A DNA stretch of 64,000 bases from G963662675 sp963676845 (GTDB lineage: Bacteria; Bacteroidota; Bacteroidia; Bacteroidales; Prolixibacteraceae): contig CAXXKK010000037.1 in NCBI GenBank assembly GCA_963676845.2, forward strand, positions 1 to 64,000, written 5' to 3'. Positions 16,967 to 25,679 of the stretch are shown here, piece after piece. The translations under genes and the position numbers were made by a program. The notes under the pieces are model-generated. The model saw nothing but the letters and a program-made list of their open reading frames with translations. It searched no databases and was not told where the DNA came from. Every line of letters starts with the position of its first letter. The stretch's first letter is position 1.

Positions 16967-18442
16967 CTAGAATCTGGAAGATCCGGAAGACCAGTTTGTT
17001 CCCATAATATTCCATATAACTGAAATACCTCCCCCTAAAACCTGTTCATAATAGTCTCCACTATCCAGAGCACCATAGAATTTAAAAATAAGAGGTAATC
17101 TTCTATGTGTCCACTGAAGTTCTATCAATGAGTAAAGCTGATTAAATCAAACATTTGGTCATACGTTCCATGATTTTGGGTTGAGCTTAATAACGCTTTC
17201 CACTGAACAGAAGGAGAAATATATCCTTTTGCTCCAATGTGAAGGGCAGAAACCCTGTTATTTACAAATCTATTTGTCCCTACAGAATCAGTCATAGTTG
17301 TAAAAAATGGTGTTCCCATACTCAGACCATGATATGAAAAGCCACTTTGGTAGGTGCCATTATTAAAATAATTTTCGTATTGCCTGTATTCTTCCCCAAA
17401 ACTTTCTGCTCCCTGATCCCCAGTATACATATATTCAACAATAAACTCACTTAGAGTAGAGAGATCAACATTATTTTTAAGATGCAGGGTAAATTGATTA
17501 TCCTTGATATTCTTCAACTGCATTCCTTCCGGCAAATCAAAGGGGTGATTAATACGAAATTCCAGGCTAAAATTATCAAAGGATTGCTGATAACTTAAAC
17601 GGTAACTCCCCAACTGGTTTCCAGCCGCATTGGTCTGATCACCTGACGGAAAATTTGAATTACCATCCCTTCCAAAAATATGTAAAAAATAATCACCAAG
17701 AGCTGTTGGTAAATCACGGCTACCATTCATAGCAACATAATCATCAAGTATAACAGCCAAACGATCACCTAAAGTTCCACCCCAAAATACGTAATGCGTA
17801 AGCCCCATTGTAATACTAGATGTTCGGCTTGTCTCAAATTTGAGATACAAAGACTTATTATGCATACGAGGTTTATCAACTCCAAAGGCTCCCCGCTCAT
17901 CATTGATCAGTCCTTCACTGTAATCAGCTGAGAAACTAAACCAATCCCAATCCTCAATAAAGGGGAATAAATCCATTCGTGCTCAATTGTATTCGCGGAT
18001 ATGGTCTGTAATTCAAAGATCTTAACATTTCCCCATTAGATGAAGCCAAACCTCCAAAGTTTTCTTCATCTGCAAAAGCCCCAACTTTAAACCTGAAATT
18101 TTGATTACTTAGTTCTCCATAAGCCTGAATAATCATAGGTTTTGTCTCATCAGAAGTAACTAAAGTGGCAAAGTCAATACCATAGCCAAAGTTAAATTGC
18201 TTTCTACGTCTAGAGGTAAGCCTGTCATCTTCAGTAGATCCAACAATCCGACCTTCAAATAAAGTTTGAAAATTACGATCCAGATCATATTTACCCAACT
18301 GGTTATGGGTTAACCAAAAGGGCATGGATTCAGGCGATCCCATTAATGATGTCAATTCAAGATCAGCTTCCTTAATCTCAACCTGAGCAAAAGAAGTCGA
18401 TATAAATAAAAAAAATATAACAATGCTCCAGAGTAGTTTCAT
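16967..18442 (-). pseudogene. Wzi-family capsule assembly protein with two frameshifts
   Basis: When three frames are joined the product is about 490 residues, the usual Wzi length. Frame 1 (18442 down to about 17966) has a signal peptide ending at TSFAQ and the Wzi N-terminus (SLMGSPESMPFWLTHNQLG). At a CCCC run near 17966, deleting one C would give GFIPFIEDWDWFSFSADYSE and join frame 2. Frame 2 runs to 17125, ending at QMFDLISFTH. Near 17140, adding one A to the AA before TCAGC gives frame 3 (NQLYSLIELQWTHRRLPLIF), which ends at a stop at 16967-16969. Wzi is an outer-membrane beta-barrel lectin that anchors capsule. Both indels are single bases in homopolymers, so they may be sequencing errors. 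Confidence 0.85.
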
Positions 18443-18666
18443 TCAATAGATTTTTTGGTTTCCTCAGAAGATAAACTTACAAGATGACAATTTGCTTTCG
18501 TCTGCTAAAATGTTCAAATTGAATTATATATCGTAATTATGATTTGAGATTATAAAAATAAATAATTCAAACATATTAATTGTACTGAAATATTAAAAGA
18601 TTTAAAATTTAACAATTAATATTTTAAGCTGTAGGCTATTTCCCGTCTTTGTGAATTTTCTTTTTC

Positions 18667-18793
18667 CGTCATTGCGAGCGTAGCGAAGCAATCTGTATCT
18701 ATTCCCGTCATTGCGAATGAAGCGAAGCGAAATGCGGCAACCTGTATCGGATAGAGATTGCTTCGTCCTCCTACCGTCGTTCTCGCAATGACG
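18667..18793. repeat. Family A palindromic repeat, one half copy plus one full copy
   Basis: 18667-18700 is a half unit starting CGTCATTGCGAGCGTAGCGA. 18706-18793 is a full palindrome from CGTCATTGCGAATG to TCTCGCAATGACG, with inner GAGATTGCTTCG. The two are head-to-tail. It lies between the initiating transferase and wzi, and is likely a non-autonomous palindromic element. Confidence 0.8.
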
Positions 18794-18840
18794 CGTTGAA
18801 CTGGTGTTACCTTCGATCCTTCTGTTTTTCAATCCTTCAA

Positions 18841-20235
18841 TCAGTAAGCCGTATCCTGTCCTCTCATCATCGATCTTATAGTTAAAAGGATAATCCGGAC
18901 ATCCAGCAAAAAGGACCAGTGCTTCACATAGAATTTATCCATCTTAATACGATTACTTAAATCCTGATGGGTTGCAATCTCACCTCGAAAACCTTTGGCC
19001 TGTGCCAATCCTGTCAATCCTGGTTTTACAGCATGCCTTTCATTAAACCTATCTATGGTCTCCCTAAAATCCTCATTATGTTGTAAGGCATGTGGACGTG
19101 GTCCTACAAATGACATTTGTCCCAAAAAGACATTGATAAACTGGGGCAGTTCATCAATTGATGTTTTCCGCAGAATACTTCCAATCTTAGTGATACGCGA
19201 ATCATGCCGTGTTGCCTGTTTCACTTTTGCAGAATCATGAACAACCATTGTTCTGAATTTATAAATATAGAAGGGTTCATTTCCTCTTCCTCCCCTGGGC
19301 TGTTTAAAAAATACCGGTCCTCTGGATTCCAGTTTAATGAGGATAGCAACAACAGGCAGTAACCACCAAAAAACAAACACAAAGAACCAGAAACTAACAA
19401 ACAAGTCAAATAACCGCTTCCACATCCGGTTAATAATATCTTCAAGAGGTAGAGGTGTCAGTTTTAAGACCGGAATATCTCCGATCATCTCAATTTCCAT
19501 ATTGTTGTACTGATACCCCCTGTAATCCGGAATAATATTTACTTTAATCAGGTTATCCTCTGCCCAATCTACAATTTTTGCTAGTTCTTTGGGATCAACA
19601 TAAACCGGATAACAATAAATCATTTTCACTTTATGTTCTTTCAGATATGGAATCACATCAGAAATTCCCCCCAGAGATAACTCTCCCCGATGCTTATCGT
19701 CAAAATATCCCAGGAAGTTATATCCATATTCATTTTTATCGTAGAGCTTTTTAAAAAGATAGCGACTTAAGTCTCCATAACCTATCATGACCACTGATCG
19801 TAGATTCCGTCCGCTACTCCTCATATATCGCTTAAAAACAAGCATTGAGAACTGGGAAATGCTCAATACGAAACAAGACATAATTATAGTAAGCCCAATC
19901 TGGAATCTTGAAAACGATATATCAAGCAACCATAAAAAGAAAAGAATAAAAAATGCATACAGAAAATAGGTTTTCACTAATAAGCGTAAGAGCTGACTAA
20001 ATTGTATTGTCCGTGAGATAAAATATACTCCCATGAATATTGCAGGCAACAACCAGGATAAGCTCACAACAAACCCCAATATAAAAGGAAGACTACTCTG
20101 TTCAAAATAGTTACTCCCCATGAAACTTAAAGCCACCAGTAATGACACAAGATTTACAAATACCAAATCTATGATAATATGAATTGGCCTTACAATCTTG
20201 CCATACTGGATAATTGTGCCGAGTTTCTTAAACAT
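18841..20235 (-). CDS. Polyprenyl glycosylphosphotransferase (WbaP/WcaJ type), initiating enzyme
   Basis: 464 residues. Four to five membrane helices occupy about residues 15-125, then comes a CoA-binding-like domain (RSVVMIGYGDLSRYLFKKLY) and a further helix near 285-310. The catalytic C-terminal bacterial sugar transferase domain has KRLFDLFVSF, FFKQPRGGRGNEPFYIYKFR, TSIDELPQFINVFLGQMSFV and GPRPHA, which are the family's catalytic Asp/Glu and Arg motifs. It transfers a sugar-1-phosphate to undecaprenyl phosphate, the first membrane step of the polysaccharide repeat unit. It follows rfbA after a family A repeat. Confidence 0.93.
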   Translation of the reverse strand: MFKKLGTIIQYGKIVRPIHIIIDLVFVNLVSLLVALSFMGSNYFEQSSLPFILGFVVSLSWLLPAIFMGVYFISRTIQFSQLLRLLVKTYFLYAFFILFFLWLLDISFSRFQIGLTIIMSCFVLSISQFSMLVFKRYMRSSGRNLRSVVMIGYGDLSRYLFKKLYDKNEYGYNFLGYFDDKHRGELSLGGISDVIPYLKEHKVKMIYCYPVYVDPKELAKIVDWAEDNLIKVNIIPDYRGYQYNNMEIEMIGDIPVLKLTPLPLEDIINRMWKRLFDLFVSFWFFVFVFWWLLPVVAILIKLESRGPVFFKQPRGGRGNEPFYIYKFRTMVVHDSAKVKQATRHDSRITKIGSILRKTSIDELPQFINVFLGQMSFVGPRPHALQHNEDFRETIDRFNERHAVKPGLTGLAQAKGFRGEIATHQDLSNRIKMDKFYVKHWSFLLDVRIILLTIRSMMRGQDTAY

Positions 20236-20308
20236 GAAAACAAATTTAGTTAATTAATTCGGGTTATGAATTGTGAGTTTCGGGGTTTGGTTTTGACTTT
20301 GCTTGCCC

Positions 20309-20383
20309 CGTCATTGCGAGCGTAGCGAAGCAATCTGTATCTTCAATTGCATCATTCCATTTCATTACACTTGCAATGACGCG
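20309..20383. repeat. Family A palindromic repeat
   Basis: Begins CGTCATTGCGAGCGTAGCGA and ends CTTGCAATGACGCG; the inner arms are degraded. The first 30 bases are nearly the same as those at 18667. It lies between rfbA and the initiating transferase. Confidence 0.8.
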
Positions 20384-20404
20384 TTGAGCTAGCTAACGTT
20401 ACTG

Positions 20405-21280
20405 TCAATCCTTAATCAACTTCAAAAGATACTGCCCATAGCCATTTTTACATAAGGGTTCTGCCAATACTCGAAGTTGTTCATCTGATATCCATTTATT
20501 GCGCCAGGCAATTTCTTCAATACAGGCAATTTTTAGTCCCTGGCGAGATTCAACCGTTTCTACATAGGTACTGGCATCAAGAAATGATTTGTGTGTCCCG
20601 GTATCCAGCCATGCATAACCTCGTCCCATTAACTCTACCTTTAATCGTTTTTCATCCAGATAGTGCTGATTAACGGTTGTTATCTCATATTCACCACGTG
20701 CTGAAGGCTGAACCTCACTCGCAACCTTCACCACATCATTTGTATAGAAATACAAGCCAACTACTGCATAATTTGATGCCGGCTTTTCAGGTTTTTCTTC
20801 AATGCTGGTCACATTTCCTTCTTTATCAAAGGTCGCTACTCCATAACGTCCCGGATCATTAACATAGTAGCCAAATACAGTAGGTTTCTTTTCTACTTCC
20901 ACATTGTGACAGGCTTCTTTTAACAAGTCTGTGAAACCATGTCCGTAGAAAATATTATCCCCCAACACCATGCAAACATCATCATCATCAATAAACTCAG
21001 CACCTAAAATAAAAGCCTGTGCCAAGCCATCCGGACTAGGCTGTACTTTATAGCTAAACGATAAGCCCAACTCCTCTCCTGTTCCCAGTAACTTCTCAAA
21101 GTTGGGCAGATCCTGAGGTGTGGAAATAATCAATATCTCACGTATCCCTGCCAGCATTAATACCGATAAGGGATAATAGATCATTGGCTTATCGTATATC
21201 GGCAATAATTGTTTAGATATTGCTTTGGTTATAGGATATAGTCGTGTACCGGATCCTCCGGCGAGAATGATTCCTTTCAT
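20405..21280 (-). CDS. rfbA: Glucose-1-phosphate thymidylyltransferase
   Basis: 291 residues, the standard RmlA length. The pyrophosphorylase signature MKGIILAGGSGTRLYPITKA is at the start, with the sugar-1-phosphate site KQLLPIYDKPMIYYPLSVLM and the metal site VLGDNIFYGHG following. It makes dTDP-glucose from dTTP and glucose-1-phosphate, the entry to dTDP-rhamnose and related deoxysugars. RmlB, RmlC and RmlD are not in this window, so they must be elsewhere, or the dTDP-glucose is used otherwise. It is divided from the cyclase gene by about 130 AT-rich bases. Confidence 0.95.
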   Translation of the reverse strand: MKGIILAGGSGTRLYPITKAISKQLLPIYDKPMIYYPLSVLMLAGIREILIISTPQDLPNFEKLLGTGEELGLSFSYKVQPSPDGLAQAFILGAEFIDDDDVCMVLGDNIFYGHGFTDLLKEACHNVEVEKKPTVFGYYVNDPGRYGVATFDKEGNVTSIEEKPEKPASNYAVVGLYFYTNDVVKVASEVQPSARGEYEITTVNQHYLDEKRLKVELMGRGYAWLDTGTHKSFLDASTYVETVESRQGLKIACIEEIAWRNKWISDEQLRVLAEPLCKNGYGQYLLKLIKD

Positions 21281-21411
21281 ACGTATTAATTTTCTGGTTA
21301 TTAATTACGAGTTTTTATATCATCATTGCAAACACAATAAAACAACCTATTTCCATTAATCTATTACCTTTTCGCATCATTCTTCCTATTTAAATCCCAA
21401 CCAAGTATGAT

Positions 21412-22077
21412 TTAAACTTCTGCAATAATTGTTACCGGACCACCATTCCCATTTTCAACACGTATAGGAGCCACAATTACACGTTTTACTTTTCTATCTA
21501 TCTCCTTAAGGGACATATCTTCAACAATGAAGATTGCCTCCTGATTATTTCCAGACTTTAATAATTCCTGATGTGCAGCTTTTCCCTCTGTTTTAAATAA
21601 TGGAGATGTGAGTGATATAAAATCAAATCCGATACATCTTAATTTTCGAAATTTGTTTCTCCATAACTTACAAAGTTCTTCTGAAATACCAGGGTATGAC
21701 TGCCAATATTCATCTGTTGATCTTTTTTGCTCAAAGCCTGTTCTTATCAATAATAATTCTGTTGCTTCACCAATGCTATCCCAATCATAAGAAACAACAG
21801 TTATTAACATTCCTTCGTTACATGGAATATCAATTAAACAAACCTGATTAAATACAAATGAATTTGCATTATAATTTTCAAATTGCTTTCCCGTATTATA
21901 AAAATGATAAGGAAGATCAATGTGTGTTCCAAAATGATTATTGGTAAAAGACCAGGAAGACGTGTTAGCTGTTGCGCCCTCACTTATCTCTGTATTTGGG
22001 CGAACAACAAACTTATCCCTATTCCCATAGGAAGGCGTGTCCTCTCCCAAAATATGCGATAAAAATATAAAAGACAT
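21412..22077 (-). CDS. Cyclase/kynurenine formamidase-family metal hydrolase
   Basis: 221 residues with the family signature HFGTHIDLPYHF at residues 48-59 (HxGTHxDxPxHF), which binds a metal pair. Later segments include IGFDFISLTSPLF and a short C-terminal strand region. Family members open ring amides or lactones (kynurenine formamidase, isatin hydrolase) or close polyketide rings. In a sugar cluster it might open or close a sugar lactone or lactam, but this is inference. It is the last gene of the sugar-acid block, 11 bases after the YhcH gene, with rfbA beyond. Confidence 0.85.
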   Translation of the reverse strand: MSFIFLSHILGEDTPSYGNRDKFVVRPNTEISEGATANTSSWSFTNNHFGTHIDLPYHFYNTGKQFENYNANSFVFNQVCLIDIPCNEGMLITVVSYDWDSIGEATELLLIRTGFEQKRSTDEYWQSYPGISEELCKLWRNKFRKLRCIGFDFISLTSPLFKTEGKAAHQELLKSGNNQEAIFIVEDMSLKEIDRKVKRVIVAPIRVENGNGGPVTIIAEV

Positions 22078-22088
22078 ACAAACTAAAC

Positions 22089-22547
22089 TTAAGGATTTAC
22101 AGGAACCTTAACAACTACCTTTTTTATAAATTCGGGCTTTTCCGTAAAAATCTGTGGGGCATGTGCATCGTTTGGGAAAAACAATGCAAAGATACCTTCA
22201 CCTGTATCTATAAATGTATTTTGCCCTTCTCCATCATAAAATGTACGATCATTTTCTTCATCATATGGAATAGAAGGAATTAGTTCATCAGACAATGGAG
22301 TCCATTGAATACGTTCTCTTCCTCGCAAACAATATTGAATATCGATGAATTTCTTATGTGCCTCCCAGCCATATTGAAATTTTTCACTGGTTTCGTATTC
22401 CATCACGTTAGCAATTAAACCAAGTGCTATCTCATATGAACCATTGGGAGTTTCTGCTGATAGCGTTCTTATAAATTCAAAACTTTGTGTGAAAAATGGA
22501 TTTATATCTTTATATAGCGAAACATTATCAAGTGTATCAGTAATCAT
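22089..22547 (-). CDS. YhcH/YjgK/YiaL family protein (NanQ-like), copy 1
   Basis: 153 residues from the ATG at 22547. The frame is open further up but that overlaps the DUF115 gene and is not conserved. The family motifs are visible: AHKKFIDIQYCLRGRERIQW, then the FPNDAHAPQ near the C-terminus with the conserved His. E. coli YhcH/NanQ is an anomerase for sialic acid. It acts in the cytosol. A second copy is at 25220-25672. The context suggests a role in anomer control of the keto-sugar made here. The two copies are paralogous rather than identical. Confidence 0.88.
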   Translation of the reverse strand: MITDTLDNVSLYKDINPFFTQSFEFIRTLSAETPNGSYEIALGLIANVMEYETSEKFQYGWEAHKKFIDIQYCLRGRERIQWTPLSDELIPSIPYDEENDRTFYDGEGQNTFIDTGEGIFALFFPNDAHAPQIFTEKPEFIKKVVVKVPVNP

Positions 22548-22551
22548 AAAT

Positions 22552-23622
22552 TTATCTTTTTTTGAATATATATTTTCCTTTAAAAGGTCCAAATGGAATG
22601 TGACTATAAACAGCCACTTGCATAAAATCATTTAAAACACCTAACTCAATACAGAACAATCTAATATCAGTATTAAATTCTTCTGTATTGGATAATATTG
22701 GAATTTCTTTTGTGCAATTATCGAAACTGATATACAACTTATCAGGGAAAACCATATCCATAAATAATTTTTCTTTTTCTTCTTCTGAAAAACCAAATAA
22801 AGATAAATATTTAACACGCTTAAAAGCTTCCAATTTTCCACCAATTCCAGCATTGAATATCTTAACTCCAATATCATCAAAAAACTTTCTCCCAACCTCA
22901 AACTGTTCTAACATCTCATGCACAGTTGGATTATGGTAACTACGTCCCTTACCAAAATACCTTGGATCAAAATGATTGGGATCATCATCTTTTTCTGCTT
23001 TCCATTCGCGCGAATTGCTTTTTTTTACTTTCTGTTCTCCAAATGTCATATCTACTCCTAAAAGATAAATTTCAGAAAATCCCAAATAGGCTGCAATTTG
23101 CATCCCTGCATTAACAACTGTTTTATTTATTCCACATTTTGGAAGATCTGTTCTAAATTCCGGGATATCAGTATTTAAATACAGAACATTTGAATGATTA
23201 CCTATTCTTTTTTTAAAATTAACATTTGATGGATGTAAATCCGGGAAAAATGCATAATCAACATTAGGCAATATGTATTCTTTAACCTCACTTGACATAT
23301 CATTTATTAACAAATCATCGGTCATTACATAAAAAGATGGTTTCCAATTTAGCCTTTCCTGCATCAAATTAATGCGATTAAAACACATTGTATATTCATC
23401 TTTCAATAAATGAAGTTCTGTTTTGTTTAAGCTAGGACCGTTCCCCATAATAAATACTCTTTTACCTTTATATTTATCTTTGAGTTTATCCCATTCTCCA
23501 AAATCATTTTTAAGACAAAGACGTTTCAGTTTTACAAGTGAGAAATTGTAAAGACGTTTGAAAAAAACATAAGCCCCATCATTAATTAGAATATTTCTAG
23601 ACTTTTTGATGAAACTATTCAT
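22552..23622 (-). CDS. DUF115/GT42-like protein, candidate CMP-sugar transferase, copy 1
   Basis: 356 residues. The motif VFIMGNGPSLN (residues 56-66) followed by a strand-helix layout ending in FNRINLM is the signature seen in DUF115 (MptE-like, Maf) proteins and in CMP-sialic acid transferases of family GT42. A second conserved block, DDDPNHFDPRYFGKGR (212-227) with YH after it, and a C-terminal HIPFGPFKGKYIF, are shared with the protein at 31441-32538. Known Maf and GT42 enzymes use CMP-activated nonulosonic acids, which suits the CMP-transferase gene nearby. Transferase activity is inferred. It lies between the aldolase (1 base) and YhcH. Confidence 0.8.
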   Translation of the reverse strand: MNSFIKKSRNILINDGAYVFFKRLYNFSLVKLKRLCLKNDFGEWDKLKDKYKGKRVFIMGNGPSLNKTELHLLKDEYTMCFNRINLMQERLNWKPSFYVMTDDLLINDMSSEVKEYILPNVDYAFFPDLHPSNVNFKKRIGNHSNVLYLNTDIPEFRTDLPKCGINKTVVNAGMQIAAYLGFSEIYLLGVDMTFGEQKVKKSNSREWKAEKDDDPNHFDPRYFGKGRSYHNPTVHEMLEQFEVGRKFFDDIGVKIFNAGIGGKLEAFKRVKYLSLFGFSEEEKEKLFMDMVFPDKLYISFDNCTKEIPILSNTEEFNTDIRLFCIELGVLNDFMQVAVYSHIPFGPFKGKYIFKKR

Positions 23623-23623
23623 A

Positions 23624-24388
23624 CTATCCTTTTATCTTCTTCATTTGTAATTCTGCATTTTTCCCCATAAAAAAGAAGTCTGTACTAAATGCAATGAAAT
23701 TATACCCTTCATCAATTTTATCTTTCAATTTTTGATATTCAGGATCAATTACATGAAACCCCATGCTTTTTTTATTATTAAGGCAGGCTGTTTTAAAACT
23801 TTCTAATGCAGATTTTACATCATCTCGTTCATACTCCCCTGGGTATCCCATTGAACCAGATAAGTCATAAGGACCAATAATCACGCCATCAATACCCGGA
23901 GTATTTATTATTTCTTCGATATTATTTATACCATCAATATGCTCGACTTGTGCAATTAGCACTGAGTTTTTATCCACCCACTCTTTATATTCATCAAATG
24001 CATAACCATATTGTTGTGCACGATTTAAGCCAACCCCCCTCTTCCCTACAGGAGGATATTTAGCATATTCAACGGCTTTTTGGGCATCTTCTGCATTACA
24101 TACCATTGGTACAATTACACCATTTGCCCCTGCATCTAAAACACGTTTAATGATAACTTCTTCATTTTTACTAACTCGGATAAGAGCAGCCATATCATAA
24201 GATTGTATTGAAGCAATCATATTTTGTGTAATGGTCAAGTCTAAAGTTGTGTGTTCCAAATCGATAGTTAACCAATCAAACCCTGCATGTGATAATATTT
24301 CAATAACAGACGTATGCCCTATTGTAATCCAGCTCCCAATCGTTAACTCATTGTTTGCCAGCTTTGCTTTTAATGGATGATATTTCAT
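23624..24388 (-). CDS. HpcH/HpaI family pyruvate aldolase
   Basis: 254 residues, the family's usual length. Motifs seen are FDWLTIDLEHTTLDL (catalytic Glu and the helix after it), NGVIVPMVCNAEDAQKAVEY and the arginine loop YPPVGKRGVGLNRAQQYG. The metal-binding Glu/Asp are in QVEHIDGINNIEEI and GVIIGPYDLSGSMG. Class II aldolases of this family join pyruvate to an aldehyde to form a 2-keto-3-deoxy acid or split such acids. In this cluster it would be the candidate step that builds the keto-acid sugar. No PEP-dependent synthase (NeuB or KdsA type) is seen. It is followed by the DUF115 gene after one base. Confidence 0.9.
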   Translation of the reverse strand: MKYHPLKAKLANNELTIGSWITIGHTSVIEILSHAGFDWLTIDLEHTTLDLTITQNMIASIQSYDMAALIRVSKNEEVIIKRVLDAGANGVIVPMVCNAEDAQKAVEYAKYPPVGKRGVGLNRAQQYGYAFDEYKEWVDKNSVLIAQVEHIDGINNIEEIINTPGIDGVIIGPYDLSGSMGYPGEYERDDVKSALESFKTACLNNKKSMGFHVIDPEYQKLKDKIDEGYNFIAFSTDFFFMGKNAELQMKKIKG

Positions 24389-24418
24389 TTCTATAAAATA
24401 TTATTGTATTGTTTTTAT

Positions 24419-25102
24419 TTAAAGTTCGAGTTCTCCCGAATGAAATCTGGACAACAGAAATTCTGCCCAATGAAAATCAGTCATTGTATCAATATCTGCA
24501 GCTTCCAAAGCACTTATCGGATACATCATTGGTTTTGAACCTAACCTGTTTTTTATTTTATGGTTTGTCTCTTTTGAGAATATATAAAAACATGAATTTT
24601 CCTCATATATTGGCTCCAAATCCTGTGTTCTGATTAAATGTTTTGGATCATGATTAATCCCCTCTCCATTTTTCCAATAAAACCTTGTCTGAATTGGTGT
24701 TACTGAAAATAATGCATCATGTTCCGATTGATTAAAGAAATCCTCAATAGCTTTATCAATTGTTCTTGGTTGTACCATGGGATTAGTACTATGAGTTTGA
24801 ATGAAAAATTGATTGTCTGTTTGCTTAATATCATATTCAATTAATGGCTGGATACTTACCATATCTCCTATTAAAAAATCAGGTCTCTCAAGAATGCGTA
24901 CTTTTTCAAAACCGTTAACGATATCTGCAATTTCTTTCGAATCAGTATTAATCAAAATTTCATTCACATACTTTGATTCGGATAAACTCTCAATAATCCA
25001 GTGACAAGCTGGCTTTCCGTTTAATAATCGAATATTTTTATTAGGAACTCTTTCACTATGCCCTTTCATAGGGACGAGTGCTGTTATTGCTGGTATTTTC
25101 AT
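24419..25102 (-). CDS. NeuA-like acylneuraminate/keto-sugar cytidylyltransferase
   Basis: 227 residues, typical for CMP-sugar synthetases. The nucleotide motif ALVPMKGHSERVPNKNIR is at residues 8-25 with Lys13, Arg18 and Lys22. The ISTDS-like ILINTDSKEIAD and the product-site HSTNPMVQPRTIDKAIEDF follow. The C-terminal DIDTMTDFHWAEFLL gives the metal Asp pair. Members activate 2-keto-3-deoxy acid sugars with CTP to give CMP-sugars. It lies next to the aldolase (30 bases) and YhcH copy 2 (about 117 bases). The exact sugar cannot be told. Confidence 0.88.
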   Translation of the reverse strand: MKIPAITALVPMKGHSERVPNKNIRLLNGKPACHWIIESLSESKYVNEILINTDSKEIADIVNGFEKVRILERPDFLIGDMVSIQPLIEYDIKQTDNQFFIQTHSTNPMVQPRTIDKAIEDFFNQSEHDALFSVTPIQTRFYWKNGEGINHDPKHLIRTQDLEPIYEENSCFYIFSKETNHKIKNRLGSKPMMYPISALEAADIDTMTDFHWAEFLLSRFHSGELEL

Positions 25103-25219
25103 ACTATTAAAGTTGTTTATTATTATAGGTATAGTATGGAACTCACACTTGTTTTAATTATCCTCTCAGGTATATTTTCCCACATGCTCGTTTCATTGGA
25201 TTAAAAATTGTAATTCAGG

Positions 25220-25672
25220 TTAAATAGATACTTTAATAGTAATCTTTTTGATCATTTCAGGTTTTCCAACATAATGTTGAGGCCCATGACCATCTTCCGG
25301 GAACATGATAGCAAAAACTCCATTACCTATTATTACTTCCGTACCATATTCATATGGATCTTTATAAAATGTTCGATCCTTAACAGGATCATAAGGAATA
25401 TTTACGTTCATTCCTTTTATAGGAGACCATTTTATTCTCTCCAACCCTTTAATTGAATATTGAATATCAATTACATGATTGTGCGCTTCATAACCTCTTT
25501 CGAAATTCTCAACTGTACTGTATTCAGTTACAATGGCCTTAACATTATCATTTATCGGATAAGTTCCCGGAGCGATATCTTCCTTCGCATTTTTTAGGAA
25601 TTCTAGTCCTGCATATATATCAGATGAAATATGCTTATAAGTATCTATATGGTCCAATTGTCCAAGAATCAT
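25220..25672 (-). CDS. YhcH/YjgK/YiaL family protein (NanQ-like), copy 2
   Basis: 150 residues. The motifs match copy 1: AHNHVIDIQYSIKGLERIKW, then FYKDPYEYGTEVIIGNGVFA, and FPEDGHGPQHYVG near the end. It is a paralog about 3 kb away in the same operon. In sialic acid operons this family opens or interconverts sugar anomers. Seven bases separate it from the AroB-like gene, so it is translated with that gene. Two copies in one operon suggest two anomeric steps or a two-part complex. Confidence 0.88.
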   Translation of the reverse strand: MILGQLDHIDTYKHISSDIYAGLEFLKNAKEDIAPGTYPINDNVKAIVTEYSTVENFERGYEAHNHVIDIQYSIKGLERIKWSPIKGMNVNIPYDPVKDRTFYKDPYEYGTEVIIGNGVFAIMFPEDGHGPQHYVGKPEMIKKITIKVSI

Positions 25673-25679
25673 AATATCA

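Noticed and set aside
18602..18832. 76-residue minus-strand frame over the repeat at 18667-18793
   Set aside because: The frame is a translation of the family A palindromes (same residues appear in front of manA), not a conserved protein.
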